Positions 18,143 through 29,941 of a DNA stretch of 64,000 nt are shown piece by piece. The notes beneath the pieces were generated by a model. The model had not been told where the DNA came from, made no database searches, and saw nothing but the letters and a program-made list of their open reading frames with translations. The first letter of the stretch is position 1, and each line of letters opens with the position of its first letter. The stretch spans positions 1 to 64,000 of the forward strand of contig JAJDXK010000009.1 in the NCBI GenBank assembly GCA_022823305.1, read 5' to 3'. Made by a program: the position numbers and the translations under genes. The stretch is from Alphaproteobacteria bacterium (GTDB taxonomy: Bacteria > Pseudomonadota > Alphaproteobacteria > UBA828).

Positions 18143-18931
18143 CTAGCGGCGCCTCTTCGGCGGGTTGTCGCGGAACTCCCTGACCTGGGCGAGCGCCGCG
18201 CCCTGGAGCAGCTTCCCGTCCTGGCCCGAGACGACGAAGTCGTAGCCGCGCTCGAAGGTCCACTTCACCGACTTGCCGGGACGCGTGACCGTGGCCAGCA
18301 GCTTGCCGGTCGCCCGCATCCTGCGCTCGGCCTTCTGCAGCAGGCGGATCACCTTGGGCTCCTCCATGTCCAGCATGTGGCCGATGCTGGCGGAGACGTC
18401 GCTCGGGCCGAGGAAGAGCATGTCGACGCCGTCGACCGCCGCGATCTCCTCGATGTTGTCGATCGCCTCCTCGGTCTCGATCTGGCAGGCGACCAGCAGC
18501 TCGTCCGGCATCGCCGCGAGATAGTCCTTCGTGCGCATGCCCCAGCCGGAGCAGCGCGCGGCGTGGGGCGCCACCCCGCGCACGCCGCCCGTGGGATAGC
18601 GGCAGGCGGCGACCGCCGCTTCGGCCTCGGCGGCGTTCTGCACGTAGGGCACGACGATGCCCATCACGCCGATGTCGAGCGCGCGCTTGATGTAGACCAT
18701 GTCGTTCCACGGCACGCGCATCATCGGCGTCGGGCCGTAGGGAGCCGCCGCCTGCATCAGGCCGATGGCGTTGAGCAGGTCGCCGGGGCCGTGCTCGTGG
18801 TCCATGATGACCGCGTCGTAGCCGGCGCTGGCGACGATCTCGGCGGCGATGGGGCTGCCCATCGAGAGCCAGGCCCCGAGCGCGGGCTCGCCCGCGAGCA
18901 TCTTCCTCTTGCAGCGGTTCTCGACGGTCAT
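18143..18931 (-). CDS. HpcH/HpaI family aldolase
   Basis: This 262-residue class II pyruvate-type aldolase cleaves 4-hydroxy-2-oxoacids such as 4-hydroxy-2-oxoheptanedioate or sugar-derived 2-keto-3-deoxy acids to pyruvate and an aldehyde. The general base region MDHEHGP (His45), MMRVPWND with the conserved Arg, the metal ligand region CQIETEEAI and FLGPSDVSASIG are all present. No aromatic meta-cleavage genes are adjacent, so the precise substrate is uncertain. Between its start and the lon stop at 19099 lie 167 bases without a clear gene. Confidence 0.88.
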   Translation of the reverse strand: MTVENRCKRKMLAGEPALGAWLSMGSPIAAEIVASAGYDAVIMDHEHGPGDLLNAIGLMQAAAPYGPTPMMRVPWNDMVYIKRALDIGVMGIVVPYVQNAAEAEAAVAACRYPTGGVRGVAPHAARCSGWGMRTKDYLAAMPDELLVACQIETEEAIDNIEEIAAVDGVDMLFLGPSDVSASIGHMLDMEEPKVIRLLQKAERRMRATGKLLATVTRPGKSVKWTFERGYDFVVSGQDGKLLQGAALAQVREFRDNPPKRRR

Positions 18932-19098
18932 GCGCAGGCCTCCCGGTGGTGTGCGTTCGAGCGTGGCGGGATGCCCTCACGCCCGGGACAGGCGGGCGGC
19001 GGGCGCGGGCGGTTCTAGCACGACCCGTGCGGGCAGGCGAGGCGCCGCGCGCGCCCCGGCGCTACTCTCGATTCCGTGCGCCTCCGGCGCGACGGCCG

Positions 19099-21543
<2,445 letters not shown>

Positions 21544-21608
21544 TGTTCCCCGTGCGCTGTGCGCCTGCGCGTCTGAGCGGTGGCCGGTGCCGCCGCTCGC
21601 CCCCCAAT

Positions 21609-21637
21609 TAGGTAGGCATTACGGCACGGTCGGTCAA
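21609..21637 (-). promoter_or_regulatory. Candidate lon promoter
   Basis: On the minus strand TTGACC and TACCTA are separated by 17 bases, about 65 bases upstream of the lon start and inside the clpX-lon gap. This is a good sigma70-like match; no clear heat-shock consensus was seen. Confidence 0.55.
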
Positions 21638-21644
21638 CTGCCCG

Positions 21645-22913
<1,269 letters not shown>

Positions 22914-22998
22914 GTCCGCTCCGTGTCGCCGCGCGCCGTGACCGGTCTATTCCGTCCGCTCAGGGGCTCGCGACGCCCTTCTCCAGACAACCCGAACC

Positions 22999-23024
22999 GG
23001 CCGAGGTTGGCACTCGCCTCGGCC
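22999..23024. promoter_or_regulatory. Perfect inverted repeat in the clpP-clpX spacer
   Basis: GGCCGAGG and CCTCGGCC form a perfect 8-bp stem around a 10-base loop. No T tract follows on the minus strand, so it is more likely a processing or attenuating hairpin than a full terminator. Two direct copies of CCCAACAT follow at 23035-23042 and 23058-23065. Confidence 0.5.
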
Positions 23025-23137
23025 CCTGTCTAGGCCCAACATTCGGAGTCTTCCGGACCCAACATCTAGTGTCTTTTTGGCCGAATTCGGGCACCGAATG
23101 CACCATGCGGCAGAGGCCTCGCCGCGGTCCGCGGTCC

Positions 23138-23797
23138 CTATCCTCCCTTCTTGGCGCCGCTCTTGCCCTCCGAGTCGTCCGGCTCCCCCGGCCGCTGGGT
23201 CACCACATCGTCCACGAGGCCGAAATCCTTGGCCTCCTGCGGCGTCATGAACTTGTCGCGCTCCAGATTGTCCTCGATGACGTCGATCTCCTGGCCGGTG
23301 TGGGCGACGTAGATCTCGTTGAGGCGCTGGCGCAGCGAGAGGATTTCCTTGGCGTGAATCTCGATGTCGGTGGCCTGCCCCTGAAAGCCGCCCGAGGGCT
23401 GGTGCAGCATGATGCGCGCGTTGGGGAGGGCGAAGCGCTGGCCGCTGGCGCCCGCCGCCAGCAGCAGCGAGGCCATCGAGGCCGCCTGGCCGATGCAGAG
23501 CGTCGCCACGGCCGGCCGCACGTACTGCATCGTGTCGTAGATCGCGAGCCCCGAGGTCACGAGCCCGCCGGGGCTGTTGATGTAGACCGAGATGTCCTTG
23601 GTGGGGTTCTCCGATTCCAGGAACAGGAGCTGCGCCGTGATCAGGCTCGCGACCTCGTCGCCGATGCCGCCGGTGAGGAAGATGATCCGCTCCTTGAGCA
23701 GGCGCGAGTAGATGTCGTAGGCGCGCTCGCCCCTGTTGGTCTGCTCCACGACCATGGGCACGAGGGTGTTGGCGTAGGTCTCGACGATATCCGCCAT
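23138..23797 (-). CDS. clpP: ATP-dependent Clp protease proteolytic subunit ClpP
   Basis: ClpP is the self-compartmentalised serine protease that works with ClpX. The 219-residue chain carries the triad Ser107 (GQAASMAS), His132 (MLHQPSGG) and Asp181 (ERDKFM). The glycine-rich oxyanion segment YINSPGG is present. An acidic and glycine-rich tail of about 20 residues follows the core. It starts 25 bases after the tig stop. Confidence 0.98.
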   Translation of the reverse strand: MADIVETYANTLVPMVVEQTNRGERAYDIYSRLLKERIIFLTGGIGDEVASLITAQLLFLESENPTKDISVYINSPGGLVTSGLAIYDTMQYVRPAVATLCIGQAASMASLLLAAGASGQRFALPNARIMLHQPSGGFQGQATDIEIHAKEILSLRQRLNEIYVAHTGQEIDVIEDNLERDKFMTPQEAKDFGLVDDVVTQRPGEPDDSEGKSGAKKGG

Positions 23798-23822
23798 GGC
23801 GCTCTCCCTTGCGGCGGGCGGG

Positions 23823-25274
23823 TCAGGCCGACTCGCCCTCGCCGGTGCTCTCGCTCTTGCCGGTGTCTTCGTCCGCGCCGGCCGTGGCCGCCTCGTCCGC
23901 GTCGGCGGTCGCGCGCGCGGCGGTCTGCGGCCTCTCGTCCTCCTCCGGATCGCTCAGGAGCGTCTCCGCATCGACCACCTCGTCGGACACGGTTGCGAGC
24001 TCGCTGAGGAAGGCGATCACCTTGTCCTCGAACACCGTCGGACGGAAGCGCTCGAGGGCCTCCGGGTTGGACTGCAAGTACTGGAACAGGCCCTGGGGAT
24101 TCGGATGCCCGCGGGCGCTGGCCATGGCGGCGCGGTAGAGATCGTCCTGCTCCACCGTGATGTCGTTGGCGGTGCCGATCTCCGCGATCAGCAGGCCGAG
24201 GCGCACGCGCCGCTCGGCAATCTGCCGGAACTCCTCGCGCGCTTCCTCCTCCGGCTGGTCGAGCGCCTCCGCGATGTCCACGTTGGCGTTCTTCGCGTCG
24301 TTCTCCACCTGCTGCCAGATGGCGTCGAACTCGCGCTCGACCATGCCCGGCGGCACGTCGAACTGGTGGCGTTCGTCCAGGGCATCGAGCATCGAGCGCT
24401 TGAGACGCGCCCCGGAGGCGTGCTCGTAGTGCTCCTCGATCTGCTGCCTGATCACGCCGCGCAGCTCGTCCACGTCCTTGGCGCCGCGCTGCTCGGCAAA
24501 GGCGTCGTCGACCGTCACGGGCTGCCGCTCCCGCACTTCCTTGACCGTGACCTTGAAGACGGTGTCGGCGAGCGAGGGGATTTCCGCCGGTGCGTCCGCC
24601 TCCGCGCCCGCCTCGGGCGGCTCGATCGTCACCGCGCGCTCCTCGCCCGCCTCGGCGCCGACGAGCTGCGAGGCGATCTCCGGCATGAGCGCGTCCTCGC
24701 CAAGCTCCATCGGCACGTCGGTGCCGCTGCGGTCGGGCGCCGGCTCGCCGCCGACCTCGACCGCGATGTCCACCAGGATCTGGTCCCCCTCCTGCGCCGG
24801 GCGCGGCTCTGCCACCGGCTCGAAGCGCTTGTCGGCCTCAGCGAGGCGGTTGAGCGCATCGTCCACCGCGTCGTCGCTCACCTCGGCCCGGAGCCGGGTG
24901 ACGGTGAGGTCGGAGAACTCGCCGAGCTCGATCGCCGGCAGGATCTCCATCCCCATGGTGAACTCGAGGTCCTTGCCCTCGTCGTAGGCGGTGATCTCGA
25001 TCTCCGGCTGCATGGCCGGGCGCAGCGCGCGCTCCTCCATGATCTCGCGCGAGCGGGTCTCGATGGTCTGCTGCAGCACCTCGCCCAGCACGCGCGGCTG
25101 ATAGTGGCGGCGCACGATCGAGAGCGGCACCTTGCCGCGCCGAAAGCCCTTCATGGTCACGGTCCTGCGCAACTCGTCGAGGCGCCCCTCGACGTCGGCC
25201 TCGAGATCGGCCGCCGGCACCGTCACCTTGAGCTCGCGTCTCAGCCCCTCCGCGAGGGTCTCCGTCACCTGCAT
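23823..25274 (-). CDS. tig: Trigger factor
   Basis: Trigger factor is the ribosome-associated chaperone and peptidyl-prolyl isomerase that meets nascent chains. The 483-residue protein has the ribosome-binding signature GFRRGKVP, a central FKBP-like domain ([15 protein letters not shown]) and a helical C-terminal domain. An acidic, Ala/Asp/Glu-rich tail of about 45 residues extends past the core, which is common in alphaproteobacteria. It is the first gene of the tig-clpP-clpX-lon block and lies 68 bases downstream of tRNA-Leu on the same strand. Confidence 0.96.
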   Translation of the reverse strand: MQVTETLAEGLRRELKVTVPAADLEADVEGRLDELRRTVTMKGFRRGKVPLSIVRRHYQPRVLGEVLQQTIETRSREIMEERALRPAMQPEIEITAYDEGKDLEFTMGMEILPAIELGEFSDLTVTRLRAEVSDDAVDDALNRLAEADKRFEPVAEPRPAQEGDQILVDIAVEVGGEPAPDRSGTDVPMELGEDALMPEIASQLVGAEAGEERAVTIEPPEAGAEADAPAEIPSLADTVFKVTVKEVRERQPVTVDDAFAEQRGAKDVDELRGVIRQQIEEHYEHASGARLKRSMLDALDERHQFDVPPGMVEREFDAIWQQVENDAKNANVDIAEALDQPEEEAREEFRQIAERRVRLGLLIAEIGTANDITVEQDDLYRAAMASARGHPNPQGLFQYLQSNPEALERFRPTVFEDKVIAFLSELATVSDEVVDAETLLSDPEEDERPQTAARATADADEAATAGADEDTGKSESTGEGESA

Positions 25275-25342
25275 GGTCTAGCGCTCATGTCGCACTCCGC
25301 AATCGCCGGCGGGCGCTCGATCGGGCGGGGGCGCACCGGCGC

Positions 25343-25427
25343 TGGTGCGGGCGAAGGGACTCGAACCCCTACGGCCTAGGCCACGTGGTCCTAAACCACG
25401 CGCGTCTACCAATTCCGCCACGCCCGC
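25343..25427 (-). tRNA. tRNA-Leu(UAG), CCA encoded
   Basis: On the minus strand a 7-bp acceptor stem GCGGGCG/CGCCCGC is followed by the D arm with GGTAGACGC. The anticodon stem CGTGG/CCACG closes the loop TTTAGGA, giving anticodon UAG. The long variable arm GGCC-TA-GGCC and a T arm with GGTTCGAGTCC fit a class II leucine tRNA. The discriminator is A and CCA is encoded. It reads CUN codons. Confidence 0.95.
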
Positions 25428-25486
25428 GCCCCCGGCGCCCCCTTCGCTGGTAAGCCGCCCCGGCGCCGGAGCGGCATGGGGCGCCC

Positions 25487-25515
25487 TATAGCACAGAAGG
25501 GAGGCCGCGGGCCAA
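25487..25515 (-). promoter_or_regulatory. Candidate tRNA-Leu promoter
   Basis: On the minus strand TTGGCC and GCTATA are separated by 17 bases, about 60 bases upstream of the tRNA 5' end. It could also serve tig. Confidence 0.4.
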
Positions 25516-25540
25516 GGCGCCATGGGATCGCGTTTCCGTC

Positions 25541-25569
25541 TTGAACGCCGGGCACGAGGCTGTTGATAT
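25541..25569 (+). promoter_or_regulatory. Candidate tRNA-Ser promoter
   Basis: TTGAAC and TGATAT are separated by exactly 17 bases. The -10 box ends 8 bases before the tRNA 5' end, so the primary transcript would have almost no 5' leader. Confidence 0.55.
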
Positions 25570-25577
25570 CGGTGTGC

Positions 25578-25667
25578 GGATGGGTGGCCGAGCGGTCGAA
25601 GGCACCGGTCTTGAAAACCGGCAGGGGCGCGAGCCCCTCGTGGGTTCGAATCCCACCCCATCCGCCA
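25578..25667 (+). tRNA. tRNA-Ser(UGA), CCA encoded
   Basis: The acceptor stem GGATGGG/CCCATCC, T8-G9, and the D arm GCCGAGCGGTCGAAGGC are followed by anticodon stem CCGGT/ACCGG around loop CTTGAAA, giving anticodon UGA. The long variable arm AGGGGC-GCGA-GCCCCT is serine type. The T arm is GTGGG-TTCGAAT-CCCAC, the discriminator G, and CCA is encoded. It reads UCN codons. Confidence 0.96.
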
Positions 25668-25857
25668 CCGTTCTCTATTAGATATTGAATATAAGGGATA
25701 TACGGTCGGCCGGGTCCACCGCCTCGACGCCCGCGCCCGCACTGCCGCCGCAGCTTGCTGCGCGCCCGGCCGCAGGAAGGGGGGGGGGTGGCTCGGTGGC
25801 GACCGGCGCCCCCCGATGTCTGCGGCCGCCACAGACTCCGGCGCCAATTTTCGGGCA

Positions 25858-25895
25858 GCTTCCAACGTTATGGAAGCCGCCCTCCGACGGGCGGC
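25858..25895. terminator. Two abutting hairpins downstream of the small lipoprotein gene
   Basis: GCTTCCA-ACGTTA-TGGAAGC (25858-25877) and GCCGCCC-TCCGAC-GGGCGGC (25876-25895) are both perfect 7-bp stems just past the minus-strand lipoprotein stop. There is no long T tract. Together they plausibly end or protect that transcript. Confidence 0.4.
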
Positions 25896-25905
25896 ATCCG
25901 CACTC

Positions 25906-26157
25906 CTAGGGGCCTGCCTCCCTTGCGTCAGAGCGGGTCGTCGCTGCCGCCCCTCCGACGAGCCGGTCAGCCCAGTCCTTGCGGAAGATGAGCCACATGC
26001 CTCCGGATCCGTACGGCCCGAGCTGCATCCAGTAGTGCATGTCTGGCCCGCTGGCCTCGGCAGGCGGCTCGGTCGGTGGCTCGGCCGGGGGTGTCCTGTC
26101 AGCGCACGCGGCCATCAGGAGTGCCAGGGCGAGGGCTCCTACCAATCGCATCGTCAT
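25906..26157 (-). CDS. Small putative lipoprotein
   Basis: This 83-residue protein has a short basic N-terminus, a hydrophobic core and a lipobox-like ALLMAAC, giving a predicted lipidated cysteine around residue 18. A proline/glutamate-rich linker (PPAEPPTEPPAEA) and a compact domain with MHYWMQLGPYGSGGMWLIF follow. No family is recognised. Its ATG overlaps the stop of an upstream reading frame as ATGA, indicating coupled translation. Two hairpins follow its stop. The function is unknown; outer-membrane or periplasmic anchoring is inferred from the signal. Confidence 0.6.
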   Translation of the reverse strand: MTMRLVGALALALLMAACADRTPPAEPPTEPPAEASGPDMHYWMQLGPYGSGGMWLIFRKDWADRLVGGAAATTRSDAREAGP

Positions 26158-26370
26158 CGGACGGTGTAGCTCGCTCGTATGCAGGCATGCGCGACCAGCG
26201 CCTCCACAGCCTCCTCTCGCCGCTCCGGGTCCAGGCTCTTCAAGTGCCGGGCCGTGTCCTCGAAGTGTTGGCGGAGAAGACGCTCCGCGAGCGCCTTGCC
26301 GGCGCTGGCGACGGCGCCGGCAAGCTGGTCCGGTGTCGTATCTCTTTCGATGGCCTCATTCGGTCTTCAC
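26154..26370 (-). pseudogene. Small gene with an apparent one-base frameshift, coupled to the lipoprotein gene
   Basis: A GTG at 26370 with GGAAG upstream opens a frame (VKTE) that stops after four codons. Ignoring one base (A on the plus strand at 26358) joins it to a protein-like frame of 67 more codons, with amphipathic helices such as DQLAGAVASAGKALAERLL and ERREEAVEALVAHA. That frame ends with TGA overlapping the lipoprotein ATG. The long frame has no good start of its own, which argues for a one-base insertion or a base-call error in a real 71-residue gene. No family is recognised. Confidence 0.4.
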
Positions 26371-26403
26371 GAGGCTTCCAGGGTCGCAGCACCGGCTCGG
26401 GCC

Positions 26404-26694
26404 TCATCCCGAACAGCCGGTGATCGTGAACGTCGCTGTCCCGCCGCCCCTTGGGGGAATCGCGCGGGGTCGCCCTGCAAGATTGCAGGAGGCAAGAGCG
26501 ACCCCGCGCTGCGGGCCGAGGAGGAACTCTTCGCGGCCCGCAACCCCACCCCCGTAATCGCGCTCCTCGCGCATGACCCGGTCGGCCCACCAGTGCGCCA
26601 TGCACACCATGGCGGCCGCGTCCTGCGCGCGCACGCCGTCGCCTTCGGTCGAGCGCGCGCCCATCATGACGGACAGGCGGGCGGGCCGATGCAT
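26404..26694 (-). CDS. Weak hypothetical ORF upstream of the disrupted gene
   Basis: A 96-residue frame from an ATG at 26694 (alternatively 26667) contains a protein-like middle segment (AAMVCMAHWWADRVMREERDYGG). The start and ribosome-binding site are not convincing. The stop lies 33 bases before the GTG of the next frame on the same strand, so the three small minus-strand frames could form one transcript. No homology is recognised. Confidence 0.3.
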   Translation of the reverse strand: MHRPARLSVMMGARSTEGDGVRAQDAAAMVCMAHWWADRVMREERDYGGGVAGREEFLLGPQRGVALASCNLAGRPRAIPPRGGGTATFTITGCSG

Positions 26695-27290
26695 TCGGAA
26701 GCGGCCCGCCCGCCGCCGACGGCGTCCGCGACGGTGTCGCCACGGGACAGGAGACGACGCGGGCGCCGAAGGATGGGACTCAATATTCCGCGCCCTCCCC
26801 GGCGTCATCACTCGCGGTCCGCCGTGCGCCGCTCATCGTGCCTGCCGTCACACCTGTGAGCCCGACTGCGCTGGCATCGAATCCGTGGGCAGAACCGGGC
26901 TCTCGCGCGTCTGCGGGCGGCGCAACGGGAGGCAGCGGAAATCGAAGCGGTGAGAAGGCGGCAAGAACCGGCGCATGTCCCGACCATCCGCTGCACGAGC
27001 GATTGCGCCGTTCGAGCCCTGACCCTTCGCGGCCTTCAACCCGCGATCATCCTCGAAGCCGTCGCCGCCGCTTCCACGCCATCGAAGCGGAGCGATCCCT
27101 GTCCCACTAAAGACTCTAGACGAGATGCTGTGAATATAGTGTGCTTTATCGTCGTACTTTTGTGCTCTTTGCGTTTGTTCTTGCCGTCGGAGCGCTATGC
27201 GCACCCGCATGGCGCCCGAATCTGGTTCCACACCGCCGGCCGGCGCGGCCTGGCGAGCCGGCTCCTGTCCAGGCTCGGAGAAGCAAGCCG

Positions 27291-29651
27291 ATGAACGGTA
27301 CCGACCAGACGCACTCCGAGCTCAAGGCGCTCAGGGAGCGACTCTCCTCGCTCAGCGCCGCCATCCTGCGCATCAACGCGAGCCTCGACCTCGCCACCGT
27401 TCTCCAGGAGGTCGTCGACACCGCCCGCGCGCTCACCACCGCGCGCTACGGCATCATCGCCACTGTCGACGAAGCCGGCGATGTGCGCGAGTTCGTCACC
27501 TCGGGCTTCACCGATGAAGAGCACCTGCAGATGGCGCAGTGGTCCGACGGGCCGCGGCTCTTCGAACACTTCCGCGACCTTCCGGGACCGCTGCGGCTCG
27601 CGGACCTCCCGGACTACGTCGGCAAGCTCGGCTTCTCCGTCGACCTCATGCGCTCGAGGACCTTTCAGGGGACGCCGATGCGCCACCGGGGCGTGCACGT
27701 CGGCAACTTCTTCCTTGCCGAAAAGGAGGGCGCGCCGGCGTTTACGGACGAGGACGAGGAGGTGCTCCTTCTTTTCGCTTCGCAGGCGGCAGCCGCGATC
27801 GCCAACGCGCGCACCCACCGCGACGAGCAACGCGCCAGGGCCGATCTCGAAGTCCTCATCGAGACCTCGCCGGTCGGCGTCGTGGTGTTCGATGTCCGAA
27901 CCGGCCTCCCGGTATCGCTCAACCGCGAGGCGCGACGCATCGTCGAAGGTCTGCGCACGGCGGGTCGCCCGGCGGAGGAGCTGCTGGAGGTGGCCTCCTT
28001 CCGCCGGGCCGACGGCCGCGAGGTTTCCTTGAGCGAGTTCCCCATCGCGCAACAGCTCGGCACCGGCGAGACGGTGCGCGCCGAGGAGGTCGTGCTCTCG
28101 GTGCCGGACGGGCGCAGCGTCCGGACGCTCATCAACGCCACGCCCATCCCTGCCGACGGCGGCGGCATTGGCTCGGTGGTGGTTACCATGCAGGACCTCG
28201 CGCCGCTCGAGGCACTCGAACGGCAGCGAGCGGAGTTCCTCGGCATGGTGAGCCACGAGCTGCGCGCACCCCTCGCCGCCATCAAGGGCTCGGCCGCGAC
28301 GCTGCTCGAGGACTCGGCTGACCTCGACGCTGCCGAGATGCACGAGTTCCACCGCATCATCCACGAACAGGCCGGGCACATGCGCGGCCTGATCGGTGCC
28401 CTGCTCGATGCGGGGCGCATCGAGGCGGGTACCCTTTCGGTCGCGCCGGAGCCGTCCAGGCTCGCCGCACTGGTGGACCGGGCCCGCAGCACGTTTCTCT
28501 CGGGCGGCGGCCGCCACACCGTTCAGATCGACCTGCCGCCGGACCTTCCGAGCGTGATGGCCGACCGCAAGCGCATCGTCCAGGTGCTGAGTAATCTGCT
28601 CTCGAACGCCGCGCGGCACAGTCCGGAATCCGCCCCGGTCCGCGTGGAGGCGGCGCGCGACGGATTGCATGTTGCAATCTCGGTTTGCGACCGGGGCCGG
28701 GGGATACCGCCCGAAATGCTGGGACAGCTCTTTCGCAGGCACGTCGCGCTCGCTGGGAACGTCGCCGAAGGCGGGACCGCGGCGACAGGGCTCGGACTTG
28801 CGATCTGCAAGGGGCTTGTGGAGGCGCACGGGGGCCGCATCCGGGCCGAGAGCGCGGGCCCGGGGCAAGGCGCGCAGTTCACCTTCACGCTCCCGGTGGC
28901 CGAGGGCGAGGACGCGGGCGCCAGCGCCCGGTCCTCTCCGGGCCGCACGCGTCCGCGCGGCACGGATCGGGAGAAGCCACGCGTCCTCGTCGTGGACGAC
29001 GACCCGCAGACGCTGCGCCACGTGCGAGACGCGCTCACCGGAGCCGGCTACACCGTGCTGGTCACAGCCGAGCCCGGCGAGATCGCCGGCATCATCCGCA
29101 GCGAGAAGCCCCAGATGGTCCTGCTCGACCTTATGCTGCCCGGCGCCGACGGCATCGAGCTGATGGCCAGGGTCCCGGAGCTCTCCGATCTGCCGGTCAT
29201 CTTCATATCGGGCTACGGCCGCGACGAGACCATCGCGTGCGCCTTCGAGGCCGGCGCCGTCGACTACGTCGTCAAGCCTTTCTCTCCGACGGAGCTCACC
29301 GCGCGCGTCGGAGCGGCGCTACGCAGCCGCACGGGCTCCGAGCCGTTCGTGCTTGGCGCCCTCGCCATCGACTACGAGCGGCGCCGGGTGAGCGTGGACG
29401 GGCGCACAGTCTCCCTCACCGCCACCGAGTACGAGCTGCTGCGCATCCTCTCCGTCAACGCCGGACGGGTGGTGACGTCGGAGTCGTTGCTGCGCCAGGT
29501 GTGGGGCAACCGTGACCCCAGCGACACCGAGCCGGTGCGGGCGTTCGTAAAGAAGCTTCGCGCCAAGCTCGGCGACGACGCGGCGAACCCCTCCTATATC
29601 GTCAACGAGCGCGGCGTCGGCTACCGCATGGCGAGTTTGGGGGAGGAATGA
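27291..29651 (+). CDS. Single-chain two-component protein: GAF-PAS-histidine kinase-receiver-OmpR-type winged helix
   Basis: The 786-residue soluble protein has a GAF domain (about 25-175), a PAS-like region (180-305), a HisKA dimerisation domain with phospho-acceptor His322 (VSHELRAP), and a HATPase domain (N box SNLLSNAARHS, DRGRGIPPE, GLGLAICKGLVEAHGG). A receiver follows with Asp613 in LLDLMLPG, acidic pair Asp569/570 and Lys662. The C-terminus is a Trans_reg_C winged helix (about 685-780; TATEYELLRIL, GVGYRM). So sensor, kinase, receiver and DNA-binding output are one polypeptide. The ATG at 27291 has GGAGAAG upstream. No membrane segment is present if this start is right. Targets and signal are unknown. 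Confidence 0.9.
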   Translation: MNGTDQTHSELKALRERLSSLSAAILRINASLDLATVLQEVVDTARALTTARYGIIATVDEAGDVREFVTSGFTDEEHLQMAQWSDGPRLFEHFRDLPGPLRLADLPDYVGKLGFSVDLMRSRTFQGTPMRHRGVHVGNFFLAEKEGAPAFTDEDEEVLLLFASQAAAAIANARTHRDEQRARADLEVLIETSPVGVVVFDVRTGLPVSLNREARRIVEGLRTAGRPAEELLEVASFRRADGREVSLSEFPIAQQLGTGETVRAEEVVLSVPDGRSVRTLINATPIPADGGGIGSVVVTMQDLAPLEALERQRAEFLGMVSHELRAPLAAIKGSAATLLEDSADLDAAEMHEFHRIIHEQAGHMRGLIGALLDAGRIEAGTLSVAPEPSRLAALVDRARSTFLSGGGRHTVQIDLPPDLPSVMADRKRIVQVLSNLLSNAARHSPESAPVRVEAARDGLHVAISVCDRGRGIPPEMLGQLFRRHVALAGNVAEGGTAATGLGLAICKGLVEAHGGRIRAESAGPGQGAQFTFTLPVAEGEDAGASARSSPGRTRPRGTDREKPRVLVVDDDPQTLRHVRDALTGAGYTVLVTAEPGEIAGIIRSEKPQMVLLDLMLPGADGIELMARVPELSDLPVIFISGYGRDETIACAFEAGAVDYVVKPFSPTELTARVGAALRSRTGSEPFVLGALAIDYERRRVSVDGRTVSLTATEYELLRILSVNAGRVVTSESLLRQVWGNRDPSDTEPVRAFVKKLRAKLGDDAANPSYIVNERGVGYRMASLGEE

Positions 29652-29941
29652 CGGCCTGCCCTCTGCGCTCCGCTGGAATTCGGCCTGGCCCGTGACCTCG
29701 ACTGGCAGGGCAACACGAACGACCGGGGCAGCGGCGGGCATCAACCGTCGGAGGCAAGCCTCGACACGCGGCAGCTCCTCCTCGCCGGGTTCCGTGACTT
29801 GCCGGAATGAAAGGTCGCCCCGGGCCGCCGGGCCCGGCCCCGTTTGGCGAGCCACCCTCGTATGCGCCGCGACGCTGGCTGTGGCGGTCCGCCCCTAGGT
29901 TAGTATGGACGCGGAGTCGTCATCTGCCTGGGGAATGGACG

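Larger units (their letters stand above)
25668..27290. other. 1.6-kb poorly coding region between tRNA-Ser and the sensor fusion
   Basis: This stretch holds one good small gene (lipoprotein, 25906-26157), one disrupted small gene upstream of it and one weak ORF, all on the minus strand. The remaining parts (25668-25857 and 26695-27290) show no supported gene; open frames there are arginine-rich shadows. A run of nine G begins at 25779. The last 200 bases are clearly more AT-rich and probably hold the promoter of the kinase gene. The position beside a tRNA gene is typical of integrated material, but no integrase or attachment repeat was recognised. Confidence 0.5.

Noticed and set aside
25779-25787. 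Run of nine G as a phase-variable switch
   Set aside because: It lies outside any supported gene and promoter in GC-rich DNA.
27141-27290. Upstream extension of the kinase fusion giving a membrane-like N-terminus
   Set aside because: The extension begins at a GTG in an AT-rich promoter-like stretch, soon becomes arginine/proline-rich, and the ATG at 27291 has a proper ribosome-binding site.
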